NCBI GenBank assembly: GCA_903953455.1
Contig: CAJBJW010000124.1
Coordinates: 1-7,618 of the forward strand
Direction: 5' to 3'
From: an uncultured Pseudomonadota bacterium
Lineage (GTDB): Bacteria > Pseudomonadota > Gammaproteobacteria > Methylococcales > Methylomonadaceae
DNA: 7,618 nt
Part shown: piece after piece, positions 1-6,907 of the stretch
Position numbering within the stretch: the stretch's first letter is position 1
How the letters are laid out: each line of letters opens with the position of its first letter
Translations under genes and position numbers: made by a program
Notes under the pieces: model-generated
Told to the model about the DNA's origin: nothing
Seen by the model: the letters and a program-made list of their open reading frames with translations, nothing else
Databases searched by the model: none

Positions 1-1302
1 AATATTCATCCAGTGGCTACGTGGCAAGAGTTGGTTAAGAATACAAAAATTCTTTATGAAGAAGCACGTCTAACGCGACTTTGCGCTGAAAAATTTATGC
101 TTGACGGTCGGCATACAGGTACAGGTGGAGGCAATCATATTACCTTAGGTGGCATTACCGCTTCGGATAGTCCCTTTTTGCGGCGGCCAGATTTACTTCG
201 CAGTTTAATTACGTATTGGCAGCAGCATCCGTGTTTATCTTATCTTTTTTCTGGGCAATTTATTGGCCCAACTAGCCAAGCACCGCGTGTAGATGAAGCG
301 CGTGATGATAATCTATATGAACTCGATATTGCCTTTGCGCAAATAGACAAAAAAATAACCGCTGGCGAAGAAAACCTGCAGCCTTGGCTTGTTGATCGAC
401 TGTTGCGTAATTTATTAATTGATTTAACAGGTAATACACATCGCGCTGAATTTTGTATTGATAAATTATATTCGCCTGATTCAGCCACTGGGCGACTTGG
501 ATTACTTGAGTTACGTGCTTTTGAGATGCCACCGCATTATCAACTCAGTTTGCTCCAATCGCTCTTACTACGTTCGTTGGTAACGCGTTTTTGGAAAACG
601 CCACATCAAGGAAAATTAGTTTATTGGAATACGGCACTGCATGATCGTTTTATGCTACCGCATTTTATTGAACAAGATATCAATACTATTTGCGCTGATT
701 TACGTCATGCGGGTTATGCGTTTGAGAATGAATGGTTTGCCGCCTTTTTAGAATTCCGTTTCCCACGTTATGGCAAGGTGATTTATGAAGGCGTGCAAAT
801 TGAGTTGCGCCAAGCTATTGAGCCTTGGCATGTACTTGGTGAAGAAGTCAGCGGCTCTGGAACGTCACGTTATGTTGATTCTTCAGTTGAACGACTACAA
901 GTCAAAATCAGTGGTATGACGGAAAATCGTCATTTGGTACTTTGCAACAAGCGCGTTTTACCATTGCATCCAACGGGTGTACCGGGCGAATATATCGCCG
1001 CTGTGCGATTTAAAGCATGGGCGCCACCATCAGCGCTGCATCCTACCATTCCAACAGATTCGCCTTTGGTATTTGATTTATTTGATAGCTGGAGTGGACG
1101 TTCAATTGGGGGCTGTACTTATCATGTAAGTCATCCTGGTGGACGCAATTATGATGTATTCCCTGTCAATGCAAATGAAGCTGAGGCACGTCGTCGTTCA
1201 CGTTTTTGGGATCATGGTCACAGCGCAGGAAGCATAGATATTACTCATGAACCTATTAATCCACGTTTTCCTTTAACCTTGGATTTACGCTGGAAAAAAT
1301 AA
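1..1302 (+). CDS. DUF2126 family protein (putative amidoligase), C-terminal part
   Basis: This is a 3' fragment. The frame is open to the first base and reads NIHPVATWQEL, so the GTG at 13 is an internal Val codon, not a start. The 433 visible residues match the C-terminal DUF2126 region of large (about 1,100 aa) proteins whose N-terminus is a transglutaminase-like peptidase domain. DUF2126 has been classed by others as a glutamine-synthetase-fold amidoligase (ATP-dependent COOH-NH2 ligase). Visible signatures are EARLTRLCAEKF followed by GTGGGNHITLGG near window residues 38-51, GQFIGPTSQAPRVDEARDDN, and the acidic/basic stretch LLELRAFEMPPH. The substrate is unknown; peptide tagging or modification is the family-level hypothesis. 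The protein has no membrane segment in the visible part and is probably cytoplasmic. It converges on the minus-strand operon. The family call is firm; the enzymatic role is inferred. Confidence 0.88.
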   Translation, partial: NIHPVATWQELVKNTKILYEEARLTRLCAEKFMLDGRHTGTGGGNHITLGGITASDSPFLRRPDLLRSLITYWQQHPCLSYLFSGQFIGPTSQAPRVDEARDDNLYELDIAFAQIDKKITAGEENLQPWLVDRLLRNLLIDLTGNTHRAEFCIDKLYSPDSATGRLGLLELRAFEMPPHYQLSLLQSLLLRSLVTRFWKTPHQGKLVYWNTALHDRFMLPHFIEQDINTICADLRHAGYAFENEWFAAFLEFRFPRYGKVIYEGVQIELRQAIEPWHVLGEEVSGSGTSRYVDSSVERLQVKISGMTENRHLVLCNKRVLPLHPTGVPGEYIAAVRFKAWAPPSALHPTIPTDSPLVFDLFDSWSGRSIGGCTYHVSHPGGRNYDVFPVNANEAEARRRSRFWDHGHSAGSIDITHEPINPRFPLTLDLRWKK

Positions 1303-1326
1303 TCTTTTTTTCTTTCTATTACTAGG

Positions 1327-1360
1327 TAGTGACAAACGTGATTTTTCACATTTGTCACTA
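1327..1360. terminator. Strong hairpin between convergent genes (possible bidirectional terminator)
   Basis: Arms TAGTGACAAA and TTTGTCACTA are perfect 10-bp complements. After one non-Watson-Crick position the stem continues as GTGA/TCAC around a TTTT loop. On the plus strand the odd position is a C-A mismatch; in minus-strand RNA it is a U-G wobble, giving an uninterrupted 15-bp stem. It lies 12 nt past the acyltransferase stop and 24 nt past the DUF2126 stop. Neither strand has a clean U-tract after the stem, so it is not a textbook intrinsic terminator. It may act as a Rho-assisted or RNA-protecting 3' hairpin. Confidence 0.55.
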
Positions 1361-1372
1361 AAGTGCCCTTTG

Positions 1373-3394
1373 TTATTCTACGAGCGAATCAGAAATTAAG
1401 CTGGCATATAATTTCGCACCTTGATGCGTCAAATGAATGCCGTCACTGCCAAATACATTTTTGGCATTCATACTGTTTGAGCGCCAATCAATCAAATGAA
1501 TATTCGCCTTTTTAGCGCCTGCTTCATGGAGTAGCTGATTGTTTGAACTTTCGTAATTTCTCGGTAATTTCAAATTCACAAATATAATGCGTTTTGTATC
1601 ACTCAAAAGATTGAGCAATGCTTCTATCTGATTTGAGTTAATGGGACTATTATTTCCTAAGTGAATAATGACTGTATCACTGAGTAAACCTTTGCTTTTA
1701 CGTTCACTTAAAATTTGAATGCCTTTGCCAAGTTGTCGTCCAACTTGCGAATCTAAACTCACACAAGGTAAGCGTTTTAACAATTCTGTCGTTGCTCCCA
1801 CCATAACAGAATCACCTAGTAAAAAAACGGGGGTTTTGGCATTCGGCTGATCTACTGTTCGAACACGATTAACGTAGCCAGATCCATTTTTTGCGTGTTC
1901 AAACTCTAAATTATTTTGATTTTTGCGTTGCTCTGTATGTCCGCAAATCGTATTAGACAATATCGAATTATCATATTTATTTTTTTTGGTAGGTTCTGTT
2001 AACGTTGTTTCGTCATATTGCATAGAGGCGCTGACTATTTCAGGTGTCTGCGTTGCAATGCTTGCATCGTCATTTTTTTCCGCCAATATGGGTTCAAATG
2101 CGTCGCTATTAATTTGTGGGCGTTGAATCATTTCTAAATGATTTTCGGTTGCAATCACAAGGCTTGAACATCCCGCTAAGCAAAGGCAACCTGTTAATGA
2201 CCATGCAGTAATTAATTTTTTCTTTTCTGTCCCAGTCGAAGTGATTATAGATTCTAATGTTCTTGCTATACATCCACTGCGTATCGGGTTTTCAATAAAG
2301 CGATAGGTGATTTCGGAGAAAAAAGCGGTTAACACTAATCTAAAAATAAATAGTGTAGCACCTTCAAAAGGCACATCTACCCAAGGCTGTGTTAAGCCAA
2401 AAATAGGCCAGTGCCATAAATAAATTCCATAAGCGCGAATACCGATAACACTTAATATATTGCTGCTCAATATGGATAATATAACGCTAGAATGATTTTG
2501 TTTTGACATTAACAAGCATGAGCCAATAACGATTGCTGTCAATAAAGATACACAAAGAAAACCACCTTGAAATAAAGCTGAATCTGTTGACTTTGCATAC
2601 ACACAAAACAATATCAATCCAACTATGCTAAAAATGCCCAATACATTTGTAAACTGGCATTGTGCATAGCTAAGTGGTTCTTTAAATTTTTGAAGTAATA
2701 AAGCAAGTAATGCCCCAACAAGCAAAGCACTCGCTCGTGTATCAGTTCCAAAGTAGACGCGTGAGGGATCTTCATTAGGTGTATAAAGTGCAAGCATCTG
2801 GCAGGTAGAATATAACGCCATATAAATAATTGCTACCGTCGCAAACCAACGCGGTTGTTTAAATAATAGACAGCAAATAAGCGCCCACGCCACGTAAAAC
2901 TGAAATTCGATACCAAGTGACCATAAATGCTCAAATAGGCGTGGCCGCCCAATAAGCTCAAAATATGAGCGTTCATTTATAATGTAATTCCAATTATTTA
3001 AAAAACTAAACCCATAGGGCAAATCTTCAGATATTTGGTTAATTTCATCGGGAAATAAAAGTAGCACACAAATCCAGGTGCTAATCATCATGGCAAATGC
3101 AGCAGGTAACAAACGACGTAAACGCCGAATCCAAAAACGCCCTAAATCGACACGACCAGTTTTATTCAATTCGTCAAAAAGTAGTTTTGATATGATAAAA
3201 CCACTAATCACAAAAAAAATCTCAACCCCTAAAAATCCACCATGCAACCAATTATTGTCGCCATGGAAAAGTAAAACGGCAATAATCGCAAACGCTCGTA
3301 ATCCATCTAAATAAGCGAGATATGAACTGCTATGTTTGGGCGTTAGCTTTGCTATATCTTGTAATGTGTCAATTTTTTTTATATTCACGTTCAT
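1373..3394 (-). CDS. Acyltransferase-3 / SGNH fusion, OafA-like O-acyltransferase
   Basis: This is a probable inner-membrane O-acyltransferase of 673 aa, the usual size for AT3-SGNH fusions of the OafA/OatA type. The N-terminal AT3 domain (about residues 25-375) is polytopic. It shows YLDGLRAFAIIAVLLFH with the expected catalytic His44, GFLGVEIFFVISGF, the basic FWIRRLRRLLP, HLWSLGIEFQFY and GTDTRASALLVGALLALLL. An extra hydrophobic segment at about 395-415 leads into a hydrophilic linker (about 420-515). A periplasmic SGNH domain follows, with GDS (Ser529), LGNN (Asn581) and DGIH (Asp651, His654). The family model is that AT3 passes acetyl or other acyl groups across the membrane and SGNH transfers them to a lipopolysaccharide, capsule or peptidoglycan sugar. 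The glycan here cannot be told from sequence. The ATG lies inside the upstream SGNH gene (26-nt overlap) with no clear ribosome site, which suggests translational coupling. Confidence 0.9.
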   Translation of the reverse strand: MNVNIKKIDTLQDIAKLTPKHSSSYLAYLDGLRAFAIIAVLLFHGDNNWLHGGFLGVEIFFVISGFIISKLLFDELNKTGRVDLGRFWIRRLRRLLPAAFAMMISTWICVLLLFPDEINQISEDLPYGFSFLNNWNYIINERSYFELIGRPRLFEHLWSLGIEFQFYVAWALICCLLFKQPRWFATVAIIYMALYSTCQMLALYTPNEDPSRVYFGTDTRASALLVGALLALLLQKFKEPLSYAQCQFTNVLGIFSIVGLILFCVYAKSTDSALFQGGFLCVSLLTAIVIGSCLLMSKQNHSSVILSILSSNILSVIGIRAYGIYLWHWPIFGLTQPWVDVPFEGATLFIFRLVLTAFFSEITYRFIENPIRSGCIARTLESIITSTGTEKKKLITAWSLTGCLCLAGCSSLVIATENHLEMIQRPQINSDAFEPILAEKNDDASIATQTPEIVSASMQYDETTLTEPTKKNKYDNSILSNTICGHTEQRKNQNNLEFEHAKNGSGYVNRVRTVDQPNAKTPVFLLGDSVMVGATTELLKRLPCVSLDSQVGRQLGKGIQILSERKSKGLLSDTVIIHLGNNSPINSNQIEALLNLLSDTKRIIFVNLKLPRNYESSNNQLLHEAGAKKANIHLIDWRSNSMNAKNVFGSDGIHLTHQGAKLYASLISDSLVE

Positions 3395-4139
3395 GGCTAA
3401 ATGATTTCAAAAGTAGTGGTTTCATATCATGAGAAAAAACTCTCTCTGCCCAGTGTAAAGCAATTACCGTACCTTCTTTTCCGCCATAATGTAAACCATC
3501 ACCACCCACACTCGGGTAGAGAGTATATTTTCGACTATCTATTAATTGGCAATGATGTGGTTTAGACATTTTTTTAAGTAGACTATAAACTGAATTTATC
3601 TCTTGCACACTAAATTTTCTTGAATCGGGCGGACCAATCCAGATACAACGGCTGGATTTTTTTTCAATCATCTCCATGAGTTTATCCGTATAAGTTATAC
3701 GCTCATCTTCATTCATTAAAACAATATTAGAGCCGAGTGCAACAATAGTTAATTTAGGTTTATTGTGCATCAATTTTTCTAATTTCGGTGTATTCGCTTT
3801 ATGTTCTTCTATTTGAGAACCATCAGGGCGCCTTTGCCAAAAACCACAACTGGTAGGCTTGCTTTCAATCCACCATTTTGGATCACTACCACAACTTGCA
3901 ACAGTGGTGATATCCACACCAGGCAATGACTCAGTAAGCAACTTGGTTAATTCGTGCCCAAATACACCAACAGAATGCGAATCACCAATAAATAACAACT
4001 GCGGTTGTGCGCGTGTTTTTAAATGAATCACATTCTCTTTAGCAATCACAGAAAATGAAAGTAAATTTAACGCGAACGATATAACAAACAATCGTCCGCA
4101 AAAAATAAATTGTTGCTCGGCTTTTGAAAAATAGGTCAT
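3369..4139 (-). CDS. Secreted SGNH/GDSL-type hydrolase or acyltransferase
   Basis: This 256-aa protein has an N-terminal export signal: a basic start (Lys6, Arg16), a hydrophobic stretch at about 17-32, and a plausible signal peptidase site after SVIA at residue 33. It could instead stay as a membrane anchor. The mature domain has the SGNH blocks: FIGDSHSVG with nucleophile Ser54, SCGSD (Gly84) as the likely oxyanion block, LGSN (Asn138), and GDGLHY with Asp214 and His217. Cysteines 83/98 and 165/197 could form periplasmic disulfides. The start follows the prlC stop by 16 nt and the 3' end overlaps the AT3-SGNH gene, so the three are probably co-transcribed. Context suggests it works on the same envelope glycan as the AT3 protein, as a second transferase or an esterase. 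Specific activity cannot be inferred. Confidence 0.85.
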   Translation of the reverse strand: MTYFSKAEQQFIFCGRLFVISFALNLLSFSVIAKENVIHLKTRAQPQLLFIGDSHSVGVFGHELTKLLTESLPGVDITTVASCGSDPKWWIESKPTSCGFWQRRPDGSQIEEHKANTPKLEKLMHNKPKLTIVALGSNIVLMNEDERITYTDKLMEMIEKKSSRCIWIGPPDSRKFSVQEINSVYSLLKKMSKPHHCQLIDSRKYTLYPSVGGDGLHYGGKEGTVIALHWAERVFSHDMKPLLLKSFSHEREYKKN

Positions 4140-4155
4140 TTAGCTCAGGTGGTCT

Positions 4156-6246
4156 TTAGTGTTCAATCCCACTATGGCGCAACAAGGCATCACAAGAAGG
4201 TTCGCGTCCACGGAAATTTTTGAATAATTCCATAGCATCGTCACTTCCACCTTTTTCTAAAATATTTGTTAAAAAAGCCTGTCCCGTTTCTTCATCAAAG
4301 ATACCATTTTCTTCAAATAAGGAGAACGCATCACTCGACAATACTTCGGCCCATTTATAACTGTAATACCCTGCCGAATAACCACCTGCAAAAATATGTG
4401 AAAAACCATGTGCAAAACGATTAAACTCAGGAACTGGCAAAACACTCACACGCTCTCTAACTTGATTAAGTGTTTCATAAATACGCCCCCCTTTATTAGG
4501 ATCAAAATCTCGGTGTATATAAAAATCAAATAAACTAAATTCTAATTGACGCACCATGCTCATGCCTGTTTGAAAATTTTTCGCCGCTAACATTTTTTCA
4601 AGTAAACTTTCAGGCAGTGTTTCACCCGTTTCATAATGTGCAGAAATTAACGCGAGCGCTTCTTTTTCCCAGCACCAGTTTTCCATGAATTGACTTGGCA
4701 ACTCCACTGCATCCCATGCAACGCCATTAATACCTGCCACACCTGAATAATTTACTTGCGTTAGTATATGATGAAGCCCATGGCCACATTCATGAAACAA
4801 GGTGGTGACATCATCATGGGTTAACAATGAGGGGTGTGTTGCGGTGGGTGGCGTGAAATTACAGACCAAATAGGCAACAGGGTACTGCATGGTGTCCGCA
4901 TTTATTTTTCTACGACCTATGCAATCATCCATCCACGCTCCACCGCGTTTTTTCTCACGTGCATACAGGTCTAAATAAAACCGTCCACGCTTGTTGCTAT
5001 TTTTATCGCACACTTCAAATAATTGCACATTATCATGCCAGCGATTGAAATGCGTTAATTCAGTAATTTTTAAACCATACAATCGATTTAAAATTGCAAA
5101 TAAACCATTTAATACTTTTGGCACCGGAAAATAACTTTTCACTTCTTCCTGTGATAATTGATAATTTGCAAGTCGCATCTTTTCAGATAAATAGGTAATA
5201 TCCCACGCCTCTACTTTTTCGATACCGTAGCTATCTAAGGCAAATTTTCGTAATGCAACCATATCTTCTTTCGCTTGAGGACGAGATTTGTGTGCTAAGT
5301 CTTCAAGGAAATTGACTACTTCATCTGTTGTACTTGCCATCTTTGCCGCAATAGATAATTGTGCATAATTCTCAAACTCAAGTAATTGCGCTTCTTCATG
5401 TCGAAGTGCAAGAATATCTTCCATGATTTGTGTATTATCAAATTCACCTTCTGTCGCACGTGTCGCAAAAGCGGTGTAGTGTTCGCGACGCAACTCTCGA
5501 TTGTCCGCATAGGTCATGACCGCAATATAGGAGGGATATTGCAATGTAATTAACCAACCTACAGATTCCTTGGATTGTTCCACGTGAAACATGGCACTGT
5601 CATTTGCATCATTAGTTGATTGTTTCACGTGGAACATTTCAGCACTTTGTTTTGCTTGATCAAGAGCGCTTTGTGGCAAACCAGCCAATTCGTCAACATT
5701 GGAAATTAATTTAGTCCACGCATTAGTAGAATCTAAAACATTTTCCTCGTAGCGACTAGCAAGTTGGCTGAGTTGCTGAGAAATATCCTTGTAGCGTTTT
5801 TTATCTTCGGCGTTAAGGGCAACACCAGAAAGTCTAAAATCTCTTAGTGCATTGCTAATAATTTTTTGCTGGGCTTTTTCAAAGGATGTGAAATTGTTAC
5901 TTTGAGCAATATATTGATATGCTTTAAACAGATCTTCGTTTTGGCCCATTTCAGTCGAATAGTCACTTAGCAAAGGTAAGCAGGCATTATATTCTTCACG
6001 CAATTGTTCGTTATTCATAACGGCATTTAAATGACTAACAGGCGACCACGCTTTATTTAAATCATCTTCAACATTCTCAATAGGAGCTACTAAATTTTCC
6101 CAAGTGTAATTTGATGTTGCATGAAGGCAATCTTGAACTGTCTTTCTAGCGCGAACTAATAATTCTGATATCGCAGGCTGGACGTGCTCAGGTAATATTT
6201 GATCAAAATGCGGTAAATCAGTTTGTGTTAAGAGAGGGTTTGACAT
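4156..6246 (-). CDS. prlC: Oligopeptidase A, M3 family zinc metallopeptidase
   Basis: This is a cytoplasmic thimet-type peptidase that degrades short peptides, including cleaved signal peptides in E. coli. It has 696 aa against about 680 in E. coli OpdA/PrlC. The zinc motif HECGH is at residues 485-489 (ligands His485, His489; catalytic Glu486), with the third ligand Glu515 in AVELPSQFMENW. Other family signatures are NPLLTQTDLPHFDQI at the N-terminus, LAGLPQSAL, GRFYLDLYARE, FAHGFSHIFAGGYSAGYYSYKWAEVLSSDAF (about 611-641) and FKNFRGREP near the end. Oddity: residues about 204-225 form an extra hydrophilic stretch between LAGLPQSALDQAKQSAE and GWLITLQYPSY. It contains MFHVKQS and MFHVEQS, which are the translations of two parS sites. 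All catalytic residues remain, so the enzyme is expected to be active. The start is 3 nt after the stop of the glutaredoxin-like gene, implying coupled expression. Confidence 0.95.
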   Translation of the reverse strand: MSNPLLTQTDLPHFDQILPEHVQPAISELLVRARKTVQDCLHATSNYTWENLVAPIENVEDDLNKAWSPVSHLNAVMNNEQLREEYNACLPLLSDYSTEMGQNEDLFKAYQYIAQSNNFTSFEKAQQKIISNALRDFRLSGVALNAEDKKRYKDISQQLSQLASRYEENVLDSTNAWTKLISNVDELAGLPQSALDQAKQSAEMFHVKQSTNDANDSAMFHVEQSKESVGWLITLQYPSYIAVMTYADNRELRREHYTAFATRATEGEFDNTQIMEDILALRHEEAQLLEFENYAQLSIAAKMASTTDEVVNFLEDLAHKSRPQAKEDMVALRKFALDSYGIEKVEAWDITYLSEKMRLANYQLSQEEVKSYFPVPKVLNGLFAILNRLYGLKITELTHFNRWHDNVQLFEVCDKNSNKRGRFYLDLYAREKKRGGAWMDDCIGRRKINADTMQYPVAYLVCNFTPPTATHPSLLTHDDVTTLFHECGHGLHHILTQVNYSGVAGINGVAWDAVELPSQFMENWCWEKEALALISAHYETGETLPESLLEKMLAAKNFQTGMSMVRQLEFSLFDFYIHRDFDPNKGGRIYETLNQVRERVSVLPVPEFNRFAHGFSHIFAGGYSAGYYSYKWAEVLSSDAFSLFEENGIFDEETGQAFLTNILEKGGSDDAMELFKNFRGREPSCDALLRHSGIEH
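5576..5591. other. parS site 1 (ParB/Spo0J-binding centromere site)
   Basis: TGTTCCACGTGAAACA matches the broadly conserved chromosomal parS consensus TGTTNCACGTGAAACA at every defined position, in plus orientation. It is a near-perfect palindrome around CACGTG. ParB loads and spreads from such sites to drive ParABS origin segregation and SMC/MukB-type condensin recruitment. It lies within prlC and is read on the minus strand as codons for MFHVEQ. The sequence match is direct; binding is inferred from the consensus. Confidence 0.88.
5621..5636. other. parS site 2 (inverted copy of site 1)
   Basis: TGTTTCACGTGGAACA is the exact reverse complement of site 1, so it matches the parS consensus fully on the minus strand. 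Its centre is 45 bp from that of site 1. It is read by prlC as MFHVKQ. Two full-consensus sites this close make a chance origin very unlikely. The paired arrangement may give a stronger ParB nucleation site than a single copy. Confidence 0.88.
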
Positions 6247-6249
6247 GGT

Positions 6250-6486
6250 TTATGTCTCGCTTAAAGATTGAATGAAGGAAAGAATTGCCTTTGAATCAAA
6301 AGGCCAATGGATATAACGCTGTGATGTAGAATGGTATAACACAGGAATTAAAACAGCAAACTCTGTTTGCCATTGTATTTCGTTGGCAATATCGATATTT
6401 TCGACAGGAATCGCTAGTTGCGATAAAAGCATTTGTGCTTGCTCACACAAATGACAACCTTGAGTACCAAAAAGGAGAAGTGACAT
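6250..6486 (-). CDS. Glutaredoxin-like protein (DUF836 family)
   Basis: This is a small thioredoxin-fold protein of 78 aa. It starts MSLLLFGTQGCHLCEQA, with the redox motif CHLC (Cys11, Cys14) right after the first beta strand and a likely cis-Pro at Pro48 (VLIPVL). It ends in an amphipathic helix. Length and layout fit the DUF836 glutaredoxin-like family; the redox partner is unknown and the protein is probably cytoplasmic. The start at 6486 is chosen because the family begins directly at this strand. The frame is open further upstream to a TTG at 6552 and ATGs at 6528 and 6519, which would add 11-22 residues of unrelated sequence and, for the TTG, begin inside a hairpin. No start has a convincing ribosome-binding site. 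It ends 3 nt before prlC. Confidence 0.8.
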   Translation of the reverse strand: MSLLLFGTQGCHLCEQAQMLLSQLAIPVENIDIANEIQWQTEFAVLIPVLYHSTSQRYIHWPFDSKAILSFIQSLSET

Positions 6487-6550
6487 GAATTGTGATTGGA
6501 TACATGATTTCAACGACATTAAAAGCATGTGAACGAAAAGAGGAAATATC

Positions 6551-6580
6551 AAAGGTGCGAAATGACATTTTCACACCTTT
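6551..6580 (-). terminator. Hairpin downstream of hpf (possible attenuator)
   Basis: Arms AAAGGTG and CACCTTT pair perfectly. In minus-strand RNA a U-G wobble and a further GAAA/UUUC stem extend this to 12 pairs with a 6-nt loop. It begins 10 nt after the hpf stop. No continuous U-tract follows (the RNA continues GAUAUUUCC), so termination would be partial at best. It could be an attenuator, an mRNA processing site or a 3' stabiliser for the rpoN-hpf message. Confidence 0.45.
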
Positions 6581-6590
6581 GCATGGTATT

Positions 6591-6878
6591 TTAGTGTGAC
6601 GCGTGTTTCTCTTTGTGTTTGAGAATTTGACGATCTAATTTAGTCACTAATTCATCGATTGCAACATACATATCTTCTTGGTGATCTTCAGCAAAGAATT
6701 TTGTACCTGAAAAATGTAAAGTTGCCTCAGCTTTTTGGACTAATTTTTCAACACTTAAAATAACGTGAACATCAGTCACTTTATCAAAATGACGCGCTAA
6801 TTTGGCGAATTTTTCTTCTGTATGCGCTTTTAAAGCATCCGTAATTTCTAAATGATGACCACTAATAATAACTTGCAT
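6591..6878 (-). CDS. hpf: Ribosome hibernation promoting factor, short form
   Basis: This 95-aa protein is the size of the short HPF/YfiA (RaiA) family. Members bind the 30S subunit near the decoding centre in stationary phase and promote inactive 100S ribosome dimers or stabilise 70S. The sequence shows the expected single domain: MQVIISGHHLEITDALKAHTEEKFAKLARHF, then VHVILSVEKLVQKAEATLHFSG, then DMYVAIDELVTKLDRQILKHKEK with a basic C-terminus. No long-form dimerisation tail is present, as is usual in gammaproteobacteria. It sits directly downstream of rpoN, the classic arrangement, though here ptsN does not follow. An AAGGAA ribosome-binding site supports the chosen ATG. Confidence 0.95.
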   Translation of the reverse strand: MQVIISGHHLEITDALKAHTEEKFAKLARHFDKVTDVHVILSVEKLVQKAEATLHFSGTKFFAEDHQEDMYVAIDELVTKLDRQILKHKEKHASH

Positions 6879-6885
6879 GGAATAA

Positions 6886-6891
6886 TTCCTT
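6886..6891 (-). promoter_or_regulatory. Ribosome-binding site of hpf
   Basis: AAGGAA on the minus strand lies 7 nt before the hpf ATG, an ideal Shine-Dalgarno spacing. It is the clearest ribosome-binding site in the window and fixes the hpf start. Confidence 0.7.
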
Positions 6892-6907
6892 ATAAAAAAT
6901 GAAACAT

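Larger units (their letters stand above)
5573..5637. repeat. Paired 20-bp repeat containing the two parS sites
   Basis: The core GATTGTTYCACGTGRAACAT occurs at 5573-5592 and again at 5618-5637. The two copies differ only at the two symmetric positions flanking CACGTG (C..A versus T..G). The identity extends past the 16-bp parS core on both sides, which hints at duplication of one copy. The 45-bp period is exactly 15 codons, so both copies are read in the same prlC frame. Confidence 0.75.

Noticed and set aside
1303..1326. T-rich run after the DUF2126 stop as an intrinsic terminator
   Set aside because: The T-run precedes the hairpin on the plus strand and no stem lies upstream of it, so the order is wrong for an intrinsic terminator.
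4951..4966. Another CACGTG core as a possible third parS site
   Set aside because: The flanks do not fit TGTTN/AAACA, so only the common hexamer matches.
5316..5510. 64-codon minus-strand reading frame within prlC
   Set aside because: It overlaps prlC in another frame and shows no recognisable protein features.
5592..5608. Sigma-54-like promoter TGGCAC-N6-TTGCA on the plus strand between the two parS sites
   Set aside because: Tempting because rpoN is nearby, but the spacer is 6 nt instead of the strictly kept 5. It also lies inside prlC and points antisense, with no gene to drive.
6487..6552. N-terminal extension of the glutaredoxin-like protein to the TTG at 6552
   Set aside because: It adds 22 residues not expected in the family, uses a rare start within a hairpin and has no ribosome-binding site.
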